A stretch of DNA of 55,465 bases from Candidatus Bipolaricaulota bacterium. Lineage in GTDB: Bacteria > Bipolaricaulota > Bipolaricaulia > UBA7950 > UBA9294. Positions 15,650 to 26,968 of the stretch are shown here, piece after piece; positions within the stretch are counted from its first letter, which is position 1; each line of letters opens with the position of its first letter. The notes below the pieces were generated by a model. The model worked only from the letters and a program-made list of their open reading frames with translations. It did not search any database and was not told the DNA's origin. The DNA is taken from NCBI GenBank assembly GCA_027007005.1, contig JALTFO010000128.1, positions 1-55,465 of the forward strand, written 5' to 3'. The translations under genes were made by a program, and so were the position numbers.

Positions 15650-15698
15650 GGCAAGTGCAACCCCTGTACCCGGATGTGGCTGCAAGGTTGTACTTGCC
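15650..15698 (+). repeat. 13-bp inverted repeat between the AsnRS-like gene and cca
   Basis: GGCAAGTGCAACC (15650-15662) and GGTTGTACTTGCC (15686-15698) pair over 13 positions with one G-U, leaving a 23-nt loop. Only three T residues follow, so it is not a standard intrinsic terminator. CCTGTAC inside the loop can also pair with GTACATGG just downstream. It may be a transcript-end hairpin. Confidence 0.65.
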
Positions 15699-15715
15699 CG
15701 TTTAGTACATGGGCC

Positions 15716-15745
15716 TTGCGCACAATCGTTCTTGCTCGGTATAGT
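15716..15745 (+). promoter_or_regulatory. Leaderless promoter of cca
   Basis: TTGCGC (15716-15721), 18-bp spacer, TATAGT (15740-15745), then 9 nt to the ATG at 15755. There is no Shine-Dalgarno site. Confidence 0.65.
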
Positions 15746-15754
15746 CGCTTTGCT

Positions 15755-17242
15755 ATGAATGGTAATTACCACATCGATACGGACGCGGTCTTTGAGAGAC
15801 ATCCGTTCGCGCGTGAGATCCTCGATCGTCTGAACGCGGCCGGTTATGAGGCCGTACTGATCGGTGGCGTTGTGCGTGACGCTATGAGATCAATTCTCGA
15901 TCAATCTATAGCTTTCTCGCCTCATGAGGTTGATATCGCTACATCCGCGCTTCCACAAGAAGTCCGGCGCCTCTTTCGCGATCGCCCGATTGTTGGAGTT
16001 GGGGAAGAATTCGGCGTATTGGTTATTGCCGCGCCGGATTCTCAGCAGTACGAGGTAGCTACCTTTCGCACCGAGGGAGATTACGACGGGCGCTGGCCGG
16101 GGAAGGTTGAGTTGGTGCGCGACCTAGCAGGTGACGTCAATCGGCGAGACTTGACGATAAATGGCCTCGCTGCTACGCGTGACGGTACTGTGATCGACCT
16201 TGTCGGTGGGGTGGAGGACCTGAAGGTAGGGCGCATTCGGGCGATTGGTGACCCTCATCTACGCTTTTCGGAGGACTACCTGCGTATGCTGCGCACGATT
16301 CGCTTTGCCTGCGGCACCGATGGGAAGATCGATCCCGCAACTGCAGCAGCGATAGCTGAGAACGCAGGCAAAATCGAGTTGATCTCCTGGGAACGGATTC
16401 GTGACGAGATCCTGCGAACGCTCGCCACCCCTACCTCCGCACGCGGGCTTGAGCTTCTCGATGAATTTGGCTTGCTTGCTCACATTTTCCCCGAGGTGAG
16501 TGCGATGAAGGGGGTGCCTCAGCCGGAGGAGTACCATCCGGAGGGGGATGTGTACGTGCACACGCTCCTTGCATTGCGCATCGCTGACCGGTTCGTTTCT
16601 GACCCGCTTGTCAAGCTGGCGATCCTCCTGCACGACATCGGAAAGCCGAAGGCCCTTGCCCGCAATAACGGTGTGAATATGGGCGGCCACGATGCAATCG
16701 GCGCGCGCATGGCACGCAAGATTGGCACGCGCCTGCGCATGAGCAAGCACGAGGTCGCACGCTTGGTCTTCTTGGTGAAGAACCACATGCGCATAGCTGA
16801 CTTTCCCAAGATGGGGCGCGGGAAGCAGGTGCGCTTCGTTAGTGAGGGGATAGACTCTAGTATCGATTCTAAGACTGTGGAATCGCAGCAGGTATCACTG
16901 CGCGGTCGCTATCCCCTGTTCTTTGATCTGTTGCAGGTGCTGGTTGCTGACTGTGAAGCTTGTGCGCACAAGTCTTCCGGCTGGGCTCCAATCCTGCGGG
17001 AGACTCTGTGCGTTGTCGACCATATGGAGCGCGTGTGTGATCTGAAAAAGGCGCGGGCACTGGTCGATGGACACGTACTGATCGCGATGGGTGCCCGACC
17101 TGGACCGCGCTTGGGAAAGGTATTGGAAGCGGTTCATGACCGCATTCTCGCAGGCGAGATCGGAACGCAACAGGAGGCGATCGCTGCGGCGATGGATCTT
17201 CTTTCAGAGTATCCAAAAGGGAACGAGGACCGCCGAAGATAG
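15755..17242 (+). CDS. cca: CCA tRNA nucleotidyltransferase / poly(A) polymerase family protein with HD domain
   Basis: 495 residues. Class II nucleotidyltransferase head with GG at 37-38, HEVDIATSA at 58-66 (metal-binding acidic residues), VNRRDLTINGLA, the FSEDYLRMLRTIRFA neck, then an HD phosphohydrolase domain (LLHDIGKPKA with GGHDAIGARMA). It would add or repair the 3' CCA of tRNAs; the HD part suggests phosphatase or phosphodiesterase activity as in E. coli Cca. Poly(A) polymerase is the alternative. The frame is open to 15674, but the extra residues are not family-like and the promoter lies within them. Confidence 0.9.
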   Translation: MNGNYHIDTDAVFERHPFAREILDRLNAAGYEAVLIGGVVRDAMRSILDQSIAFSPHEVDIATSALPQEVRRLFRDRPIVGVGEEFGVLVIAAPDSQQYEVATFRTEGDYDGRWPGKVELVRDLAGDVNRRDLTINGLAATRDGTVIDLVGGVEDLKVGRIRAIGDPHLRFSEDYLRMLRTIRFACGTDGKIDPATAAAIAENAGKIELISWERIRDEILRTLATPTSARGLELLDEFGLLAHIFPEVSAMKGVPQPEEYHPEGDVYVHTLLALRIADRFVSDPLVKLAILLHDIGKPKALARNNGVNMGGHDAIGARMARKIGTRLRMSKHEVARLVFLVKNHMRIADFPKMGRGKQVRFVSEGIDSSIDSKTVESQQVSLRGRYPLFFDLLQVLVADCEACAHKSSGWAPILRETLCVVDHMERVCDLKKARALVDGHVLIAMGARPGPRLGKVLEAVHDRILAGEIGTQQEAIAAAMDLLSEYPKGNEDRRR

Positions 17243-17336
17243 GACATGCGCCCTGTGACGGTCGGGCGCTCGGTGCTAGTCTCTCCTTCATATAAGCGAC
17301 GAAAGGGGAGATCATCGGTGAGAGAGAAACCATCTC

Positions 17337-18899
17337 TTGCCACGCATCATGGGAATTCCACTCTCAATTAGCAGCGACCTCGATCTGGAGCTGGAGGATA
17401 TCATCGGGCAGTGCATTGGTATCCTCGGGATACGGGGATCGGGAAAGTCAAACACGGCTGGGGTTATCTTCGAGGAGCTTCTGCGTAACAATTACCCGCT
17501 TTCCATAATCGATATCGATGGTGAGTACTTTGGCCTGAAGGAGAAGTACGAGGTGTTAGTTGTCGGGCGCGGAGAAGGTGTGGAGATAGAGGTCGACGAG
17601 AACTGCGCGCAGGAGATTGCGCAGATCAGCATGGAGAAGAACGTCCCTGTCGTTGTTGATCTCTCTGGATTCCTCTCTGAGGAGCGGACAGCGTTCCTCC
17701 GGGAGTACTTGGATGCACTGTGGAACCTTGCTGGGAAGCTGCGGCACCCATACATCATCGGGATCGAGGAAGCGCACGAGTTCATCCCTCAAGGCGTGAA
17801 GACCGAGCTAAAAGAGCTGATCGCGCGCATTGCCCTGCGCGGTAGGAAACGGGGCTTGGGAGCGATCGTCATCTCTCAGCGCAGCGCCAAGGTCGACAAA
17901 GACGTGCTCAGCCAGGCGGGGATGCTCTTTCTCCACCGTGTCGTGCATGAGGTTGATATGCGTGTCTACTCCGAACTTCTTCCCTGGCGGAAGGCGGAGA
18001 CGAAGGAGATCATCACCGCTCTTTCCACCGGGGAGTGCGTCTATCTGAATGGCGATACAGTCATTCCGATCTATGTGCGCGAGCGGGAGACGTTCCACGC
18101 TGGATTCACTCCTTCCCTCGAGGTTGTCGTCACCCCGGAGTTGAAACAAGTGAGCCAGGCGATCATCGAAGCGATAGAACATGCTAAACAGGGGAAGGGA
18201 AAGAAGAACCGCATCGATCAGCTAGAGGAGCAACTGGTTCACCTTGAATCTGAAGCGCTGAAGAAGGACGAAACCATTGCCCGTCTGGAGGGAATCGCCC
18301 GCACTCTCGGATACATCAAGGTTGAGGTGCCGCAGCCGGTTTACCCCGATGTGCAGAATATCAGCAAGGCGATCGTCCACTCTGTTGAGCACCCCGGAGG
18401 GTCTGGATCGCACATCCCAGCTCCCAGCTACTCGTCGGTGCGGCGTGTGGCAGTGAATGGTGAGCACGTCTCCGCTGCTGCGCCTGTCGGGGTGATCGAC
18501 ATCGAACCACTGGAATCGTCCGGACAATCTACCTCGCTCCCGGACGCTGTCGGGCGACACATCGAGCGAATAGTGGGGCGTGCGGCAAGAGGGAACATCC
18601 TGCACCGCAAAATCCTCGGGTTTGTCATTGGGCATGCGCCCATATCCTATTCAGTTGACCAGATCGCTGCGTGGATCAACTGTGCGCGTGGCGTGATCGA
18701 CAACGATCCCCCACGCGACTTTCTTGACGCGGGCCTTCTCGTGCGTGAACGGCGTAGCGGGAAGATGCATTATCACAGCAATCTGAAGGCATTTGTCGCA
18801 CGTGAATTTGGCCTCTTCCAGCCTGATATCGCCCCATCCGACCTGCACCGCATAAAAGTCATGCTCCATGCTCGCCTTGTTCAACTGGGGGAGCAGTAG
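17337..18899 (+). CDS. HerA-like ATPase (DUF87) with C-terminal winged helix
   Basis: Up to 520 residues. Walker A GIRGSGKS at 31-38, Walker B plus glutamates YIIGIEEAHEF at 140-149, an arginine-rich RGRKRGLGA and ISQRSAKVDKDVLSQAG complete a HerA/FtsK-superfamily motor. A coiled coil (RIDQLEEQLVHLE ...) follows near 290-325, then a flexible region and a winged-helix-like end (NILHRKILGFVIGHAP ... DFLDAGLLVRERRSGK). HerA hexamers translocate DNA with NurA nuclease in archaea; no NurA is nearby. Start is uncertain: TTG 17337 or ATG 17349, neither with a clear ribosome-binding site. Confidence 0.85.
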   Translation: MPRIMGIPLSISSDLDLELEDIIGQCIGILGIRGSGKSNTAGVIFEELLRNNYPLSIIDIDGEYFGLKEKYEVLVVGRGEGVEIEVDENCAQEIAQISMEKNVPVVVDLSGFLSEERTAFLREYLDALWNLAGKLRHPYIIGIEEAHEFIPQGVKTELKELIARIALRGRKRGLGAIVISQRSAKVDKDVLSQAGMLFLHRVVHEVDMRVYSELLPWRKAETKEIITALSTGECVYLNGDTVIPIYVRERETFHAGFTPSLEVVVTPELKQVSQAIIEAIEHAKQGKGKKNRIDQLEEQLVHLESEALKKDETIARLEGIARTLGYIKVEVPQPVYPDVQNISKAIVHSVEHPGGSGSHIPAPSYSSVRRVAVNGEHVSAAAPVGVIDIEPLESSGQSTSLPDAVGRHIERIVGRAARGNILHRKILGFVIGHAPISYSVDQIAAWINCARGVIDNDPPRDFLDAGLLVRERRSGKMHYHSNLKAFVAREFGLFQPDIAPSDLHRIKVMLHARLVQLGEQ

Positions 18900-18935
18900 A
18901 AGATCCTGTTTGTGCGCGTTCCAGCGGCACAAGCG

Positions 18936-18964
18936 TTGACTAGTTCCCTCTTTCTCGCTACAAT
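18936..18964 (+). promoter_or_regulatory. Strong promoter of hpf
   Basis: TTGACT (18936-18941), 17-bp spacer, TACAAT (18959-18964). The predicted transcript start falls at or near 18971, the A of an ATG that is directly followed by TGA. Confidence 0.75.
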
Positions 18965-18970
18965 GAGATC

Positions 18971-18976
18971 ATGTGA
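18971..18976 (+). promoter_or_regulatory. Start-stop codon pair (AUGUGA) at the predicted 5' end of hpf mRNA
   Basis: ATGTGA lies 6 nt past the -10 box, where the leaderless genes of this window have their start codons. It is followed at once by AAGGAGGGGG and the hpf ATG at 18987. It could hold a ribosome at the 5' end or be chance. Confidence 0.4.
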
Positions 18977-18986
18977 AGGAGGGGGC

Positions 18987-19508
18987 ATGAAGGTAAAGAT
19001 CGTTGAGCGACACACCGGATCGAGTGACATGCTGCGCGAGTACGTGTTGAACAAGACGGAAGGCCTCAATCGCTACTTTGATAGGATTATCAGCATCGAT
19101 GTGGTCCTGTCTGTGGAGAAAGAGCGACAGATCGCCGATTTTCACGCCCACTTGACAAACAGGAAGTTGATCAAGGCGCAGGAAGAATCCTCAGACATGT
19201 ACGCCTCGGTCGACAAAGCAATCGACAAGCTCAAGCGACAGCTAGTGAAGTACAAGGACCACCTTAACGATCGCGGGAGCAATGTCTCAGTACACGAAGT
19301 GGATGATAGCGAACAAACGAGCCTTCATCGTGAAATTATCCGTACACGGACGTACTTTCAGAAACCTATGACGCCGGAGGAAGCTGCCTTACAGCTCGAT
19401 GCCCTTGAGAAGAGTTTCTTGGTATTTATTGACGCTGAAACTAACGAGGTGAGCGTCATATACCATAGACAGGATGGAGACTATGGGTTGATCGAGCCAA
19501 GACGATAG
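18987..19508 (+). CDS. hpf: Ribosome hibernation promoting factor, long form
   Basis: 173 residues from the ATG at 18987, with AAGGAGGGGG upstream. N-terminal S30AE/YfiA domain (MKVKIVERHTG, basic stretch KLKRQLVKYKDHL), a linker, and the C-terminal dimerisation domain (TRTYFQKPMTPEEAALQLDAL ... FIDAETNEVSVIYHRQDG.YGLI), which marks long HPF. It binds the decoding site of idle 70S ribosomes and pairs them as 100S dimers in stationary phase. It is followed after 25 nt by a PP-loop gene on the same strand. Confidence 0.95.
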   Translation: MKVKIVERHTGSSDMLREYVLNKTEGLNRYFDRIISIDVVLSVEKERQIADFHAHLTNRKLIKAQEESSDMYASVDKAIDKLKRQLVKYKDHLNDRGSNVSVHEVDDSEQTSLHREIIRTRTYFQKPMTPEEAALQLDALEKSFLVFIDAETNEVSVIYHRQDGDYGLIEPRR

Positions 19509-19533
19509 GGGAGAAAATGGTCAGGGACGACGC

Positions 19534-20610
19534 GTGGTAACAGCACTCGCCTTGTTTTCGGGTAGTTTGGCCAGTCGTGTAGCTGCGCGATTGGTGCAGC
19601 GATCGCCTGCAATCGACAGGATATTTCTGCTCCACTTTCGCTCTCCCTTCTTCGAAGAACACGATGGTCTACGTGACCTTGTAAAGGACGAATGGCCGGG
19701 GACGGTTTTTCGCACTCAGTCGCTAAAAAAGGACTATCGCAGGCTAGCAAACATCCTTCCGGGACAGCCTTTTTCTCTCTCGCGCAGTTGTTTGAGCTGT
19801 CGCACGCTGATGCTTTCGCGCGCGATTCGCTTCATGGAACGGCTTAATGCTGAGTTTATCATCACCGGTGAGGTTGTGGAGCATCATGGTCTTGCCGAGC
19901 AGGAGATGGAGCGCATCACCGAGGATCTTGGCATCAGAGGCCTTGTCCTGCGACCTCTCTCCGCTCGACTCCTTCCAGAGACCATCCCTGAGATTAGGGG
20001 CTGGGTGGATCGTGATCTTCTCGGTGACCTACGCGATGGGCAGTGGGATCGTCTGCTGGCTTGGGGTAGGGATCTCGATGTGGATGTGAAGAACGAAGTG
20101 GGATTTTATTCGCGATGCAAGTTGACCCTCTCCGGGTTCGGGAAGAGGCTTGAGAACCTGTTTGCCGAGGAGGTGTTTACCCTCAACACGCTGAAATTGC
20201 TAGAATTCAACACCTACTACAAGCGATCTCCAGATGTGAAGATGGTCCTGGCGCTGGACGAGGAGGAAAAAAGGACGCTGCAGACGTACTTCTTGCCGCA
20301 GGATCTGCGCGTCTATCTACCAACCCATGCTGGGCCAATGACCCTTGTACGCACCGATTGGAGCAGAAAGTCAACAAGGGAGATAGAGGAGATAATTAAC
20401 CTTGCGGGGCGCATCACCGCAACGCACAGCGATGCTTCGCATCTGGCAGCTGTTCCTGTCAGTTACCGGTTTGAAAATGATGACGAGACGCAGCAATTGA
20501 ACGTTCTTCCTTTCCGGTCGTTGAAGGAAATAGGGGAAAGCTGCTTCTCCTGCCGTCTTTCTTCTCCGCTGGATGGGCATCTCTCTGCTACGGTTGAAAA
20601 GCCGGCGTAA
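19534..20610 (+). CDS. PP-loop superfamily protein related to thiouridylases, degenerate ATP loop
   Basis: 358 residues. The overall plan matches the family of MnmA/ThiI-like PP-loop proteins with C-x2-C (C86, C89), ADFIITGEV-type strand (EFIITGEVVEH at 108-117) and LRPLSARLLPETIPE. However, the ATP-binding loop reads SGSLASR at 9-15 where the family has SGGLDS, and the later cysteine motif (PAGGC.LT in relatives) is YSRCKLTLSG. Sulfuration of tRNA would be the family function, but the missing Asp and glycines make ATP pyrophosphatase activity doubtful. Start GTG at 19534; a tiny ORF (ATG 19517 to TAA 19540) with the better ribosome-binding site overlaps it. Confidence 0.6.
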   Translation: MVTALALFSGSLASRVAARLVQRSPAIDRIFLLHFRSPFFEEHDGLRDLVKDEWPGTVFRTQSLKKDYRRLANILPGQPFSLSRSCLSCRTLMLSRAIRFMERLNAEFIITGEVVEHHGLAEQEMERITEDLGIRGLVLRPLSARLLPETIPEIRGWVDRDLLGDLRDGQWDRLLAWGRDLDVDVKNEVGFYSRCKLTLSGFGKRLENLFAEEVFTLNTLKLLEFNTYYKRSPDVKMVLALDEEEKRTLQTYFLPQDLRVYLPTHAGPMTLVRTDWSRKSTREIEEIINLAGRITATHSDASHLAAVPVSYRFENDDETQQLNVLPFRSLKEIGESCFSCRLSSPLDGHLSATVEKPA

Positions 20611-20621
20611 TAGGGTATACT
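20594..20621 (+). promoter_or_regulatory. Promoter of the rpoC leader RNA
   Basis: TTGAAA (20594-20599), 16-bp spacer, TATACT (20616-20621). It overlaps the end of the PP-loop gene and would start transcription near 20628. Confidence 0.6.
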
Positions 20622-20627
20622 GTTTGA

Positions 20628-21023
20628 TTGGCGCCGTAGGTGTGTATTCAAACGTACACCAACGAAAGAGAAAAAAAGAGGGAATTAAACGAAGACCCCC
20701 GTAGAGGGAACGGGGGGTGTATGCCTTTTTGTCGCTATAAGTGTGACAACTTGCAGGGTGGTATCCGAAGTTCTGCAGTGGAATGGAGAGGGCAGCACAA
20801 TCAACCGTTCGAAGTGAGGAAGCGAAGGGGTCAATGGCTCGTGCTGCGCGTAAGCGCGATCTATAGGAGAAGCGGATACTGCATCACAGATTATGCGGGC
20901 AGAATCAGACAGAGCCGGGAAACCACAACGGCGGGAATTGAGGAGTGAACGATTGGTGTCTCCCTATCATATACATGAGTAGTTAAGATATAGTGGCGGT
21001 CCCGTTGCTAGCGGGGCCTTTTT
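20628..21023 (+). ncRNA. Apparently structured, unassigned RNA ahead of rpoC (leader or independent sRNA)
   Basis: About 395 nt between a promoter and an intrinsic terminator with no convincing protein. Visible helices: 20639-20645 with 20654-20660; 20696-20702 with 20710-20716; 20729-20735 with 20743-20749; GCAGCAC 20792-20798 with GTGCTGC 20841-20847; GCGC-GTAA-GCGC (GNRA loop) 20846-20857; and a possible closing helix CGCCGT 20632-20637 with ACGGCG 20928-20933. The signature sequences of RNase P RNA, tmRNA and SRP RNA were looked for and not found. A 102-codon frame exists (20640-20948), but its Arg/Ser-rich translation does not look like a protein. Confidence 0.4.
20998..21023 (+). terminator. 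Intrinsic terminator or attenuator just upstream of rpoC
   Basis: GGTCCCG (20998-21004) pairs with CGGGGCC (21012-21018), 7-nt loop, then TTTTT (21019-21023). It ends 57 nt before the likely rpoC start, so transcription of rpoC must read through it or start after it. Confidence 0.75.
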
Positions 21024-21079
21024 GTATGGGTGCTGTGCTCCTAGAGAGCGAGAGTGTGCCCAAGCGCGAGGTGAGCCTA

Positions 21080-26025
<4,946 letters not shown>

Positions 26026-26029
<4 letters not shown>

Positions 26030-26054
26030 CAGGTTTTGTGATGGAATCTATAAT
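26026..26054 (+). promoter_or_regulatory. Perfect-consensus promoter of the ribosomal superoperon
   Basis: TTGACA (26026-26031), exactly 17 bp, TATAAT (26049-26054). The -35 box contains the rpoC stop codon (TGA 26027-26029). Predicted start near 26061 gives an untranslated leader of about 17 nt before rpsL. Confidence 0.85.
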
Positions 26055-26077
26055 CCACAACGATTTGGAGAGTGAAT

Positions 26078-26449
26078 ATGCCGACTATTAATCAGCTTAT
26101 CAGGTTGGGGCGAAAGCCAAAGACGAAGAAGAGCAAGGCTCCAGCGCTCGGTGCGAGCCCGTTGAAGCGTGGGGTGTGCACGCGTGTCTATACGCGTACT
26201 CCGAAGAAACCGAACTCAGCTCTGCGAAAGGTGGCGCGTGTCCGTTTAAGTAACGGCAAAGAGGTCACGGCATACATCGGAGGCGAGGGACACAATTTGC
26301 AGGAACACTCGATAGTTACGGTTCGCGGTGGTCGTGTCAAGGACCTGCCAGGAGTGCGCTATCATATCGTTCGTGGAAGCCTGGACGCCGAAGGTGTCGA
26401 GGGACGCAAGCAGGGCCGCTCGAAATACGGAGCCAAGAAGGGGAGCTAG
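26078..26449 (+). CDS. rpsL: Ribosomal protein S12
   Basis: 123 residues from the ATG at 26078 (GGAGAGTGAAT upstream; a GTG two codons earlier overlaps that site). [13 protein letters not shown] and [17 protein letters not shown] are canonical; the KPNSA lysine associated with streptomycin sensitivity is wild type. Decoding-site protein of the 30S subunit. First gene of the str cluster; rpsG follows after 8 nt. Confidence 0.98.
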   Translation: MPTINQLIRLGRKPKTKKSKAPALGASPLKRGVCTRVYTRTPKKPNSALRKVARVRLSNGKEVTAYIGGEGHNLQEHSIVTVRGGRVKDLPGVRYHIVRGSLDAEGVEGRKQGRSKYGAKKGS

Positions 26450-26457
26450 GAGGAAGC

Positions 26458-26916
26458 ATGCAATTACCTGGTCGAGATGTCAAGGTGGACATCAAGTACA
26501 ATAGCCAGCTCCTCGCAAAGCTGATTAATTACGTCATGCACGACGGCAAGAAGTCAGTTGCGGAGAAGGTTGTTTATGATGCATTGGAGCGGATCAACAA
26601 GCGCGGCGACGAGTCACCTCTAGAGGTGTTCAACACGGCGATGGCTAACTGCTCACCGCGATTGGAGGTCCGTACAAGGCGTGTCGGTGGAGCAAACTAT
26701 CAGGTTCCTTATGAAGTGCCCCAGGATCGACAGATCGCGCTAGCTCTGCGCTGGATTGTAGCGGCAGCGCGTGCTCGTAGTGGAAACACGATGGGCGGTC
26801 GCCTCGCAGCGGAGATCATGGATGCTGCGCACAAGGAAGGGAAGGCGTACAACAAGAGGCTGGACGTTCACCGCATGGCTGAGGCAAACCGCGCATTCGC
26901 TCACTATCGCTGGTAG
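26458..26916 (+). CDS. rpsG: Ribosomal protein S7
   Basis: 152 residues, a few shorter at the N-terminus than the usual 156 (starts MQLPGRDVKVDIKYNS, lacking the common RRR-rich opening). LEVRTRRVGGANYQVPYEV and HRMAEANRAFAHYRW are canonical. It nucleates folding of the 30S head. GGAGGAAGC precedes the ATG. In E. coli S7 regulates this operon; no equivalent structure was recognised in the short rpsL-rpsG gap. Confidence 0.97.
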   Translation: MQLPGRDVKVDIKYNSQLLAKLINYVMHDGKKSVAEKVVYDALERINKRGDESPLEVFNTAMANCSPRLEVRTRRVGGANYQVPYEVPQDRQIALALRWIVAAARARSGNTMGGRLAAEIMDAAHKEGKAYNKRLDVHRMAEANRAFAHYRW

Positions 26917-26968
26917 CTGATCCACGAGTCTCTGTCCAAATTAACGTTTTCTAACGGAGAGGGTCTCT

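Noticed and set aside
15674-15754. N-terminal extension of cca
   Set aside because: The residues are not family-like and the promoter lies in this stretch.
16259-16786. 175-codon open frame antisense to cca
   Set aside because: Shadow frame; no similarity, no ribosome-binding site, fully inside a certain gene.
20640-20948. 102-codon open frame upstream of rpoC
   Set aside because: Composition is unlike the real proteins here, no family is recognisable, and the same DNA folds into several helices; kept as RNA instead.
20628-21023. RNase P RNA, tmRNA or SRP RNA upstream of rpoC
   Set aside because: The conserved signatures (for example GAGGAAAGTCC of RNase P RNA, the tRNA-like end of tmRNA, the GGAAGCA-type loop of SRP RNA) were not found on reading.
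20993-21079. Longer rpoC start (including ATG 21026)
   Set aside because: It would begin within or right after the terminator and lacks a ribosome-binding site; the TTG at 21080 has one and fits the family.
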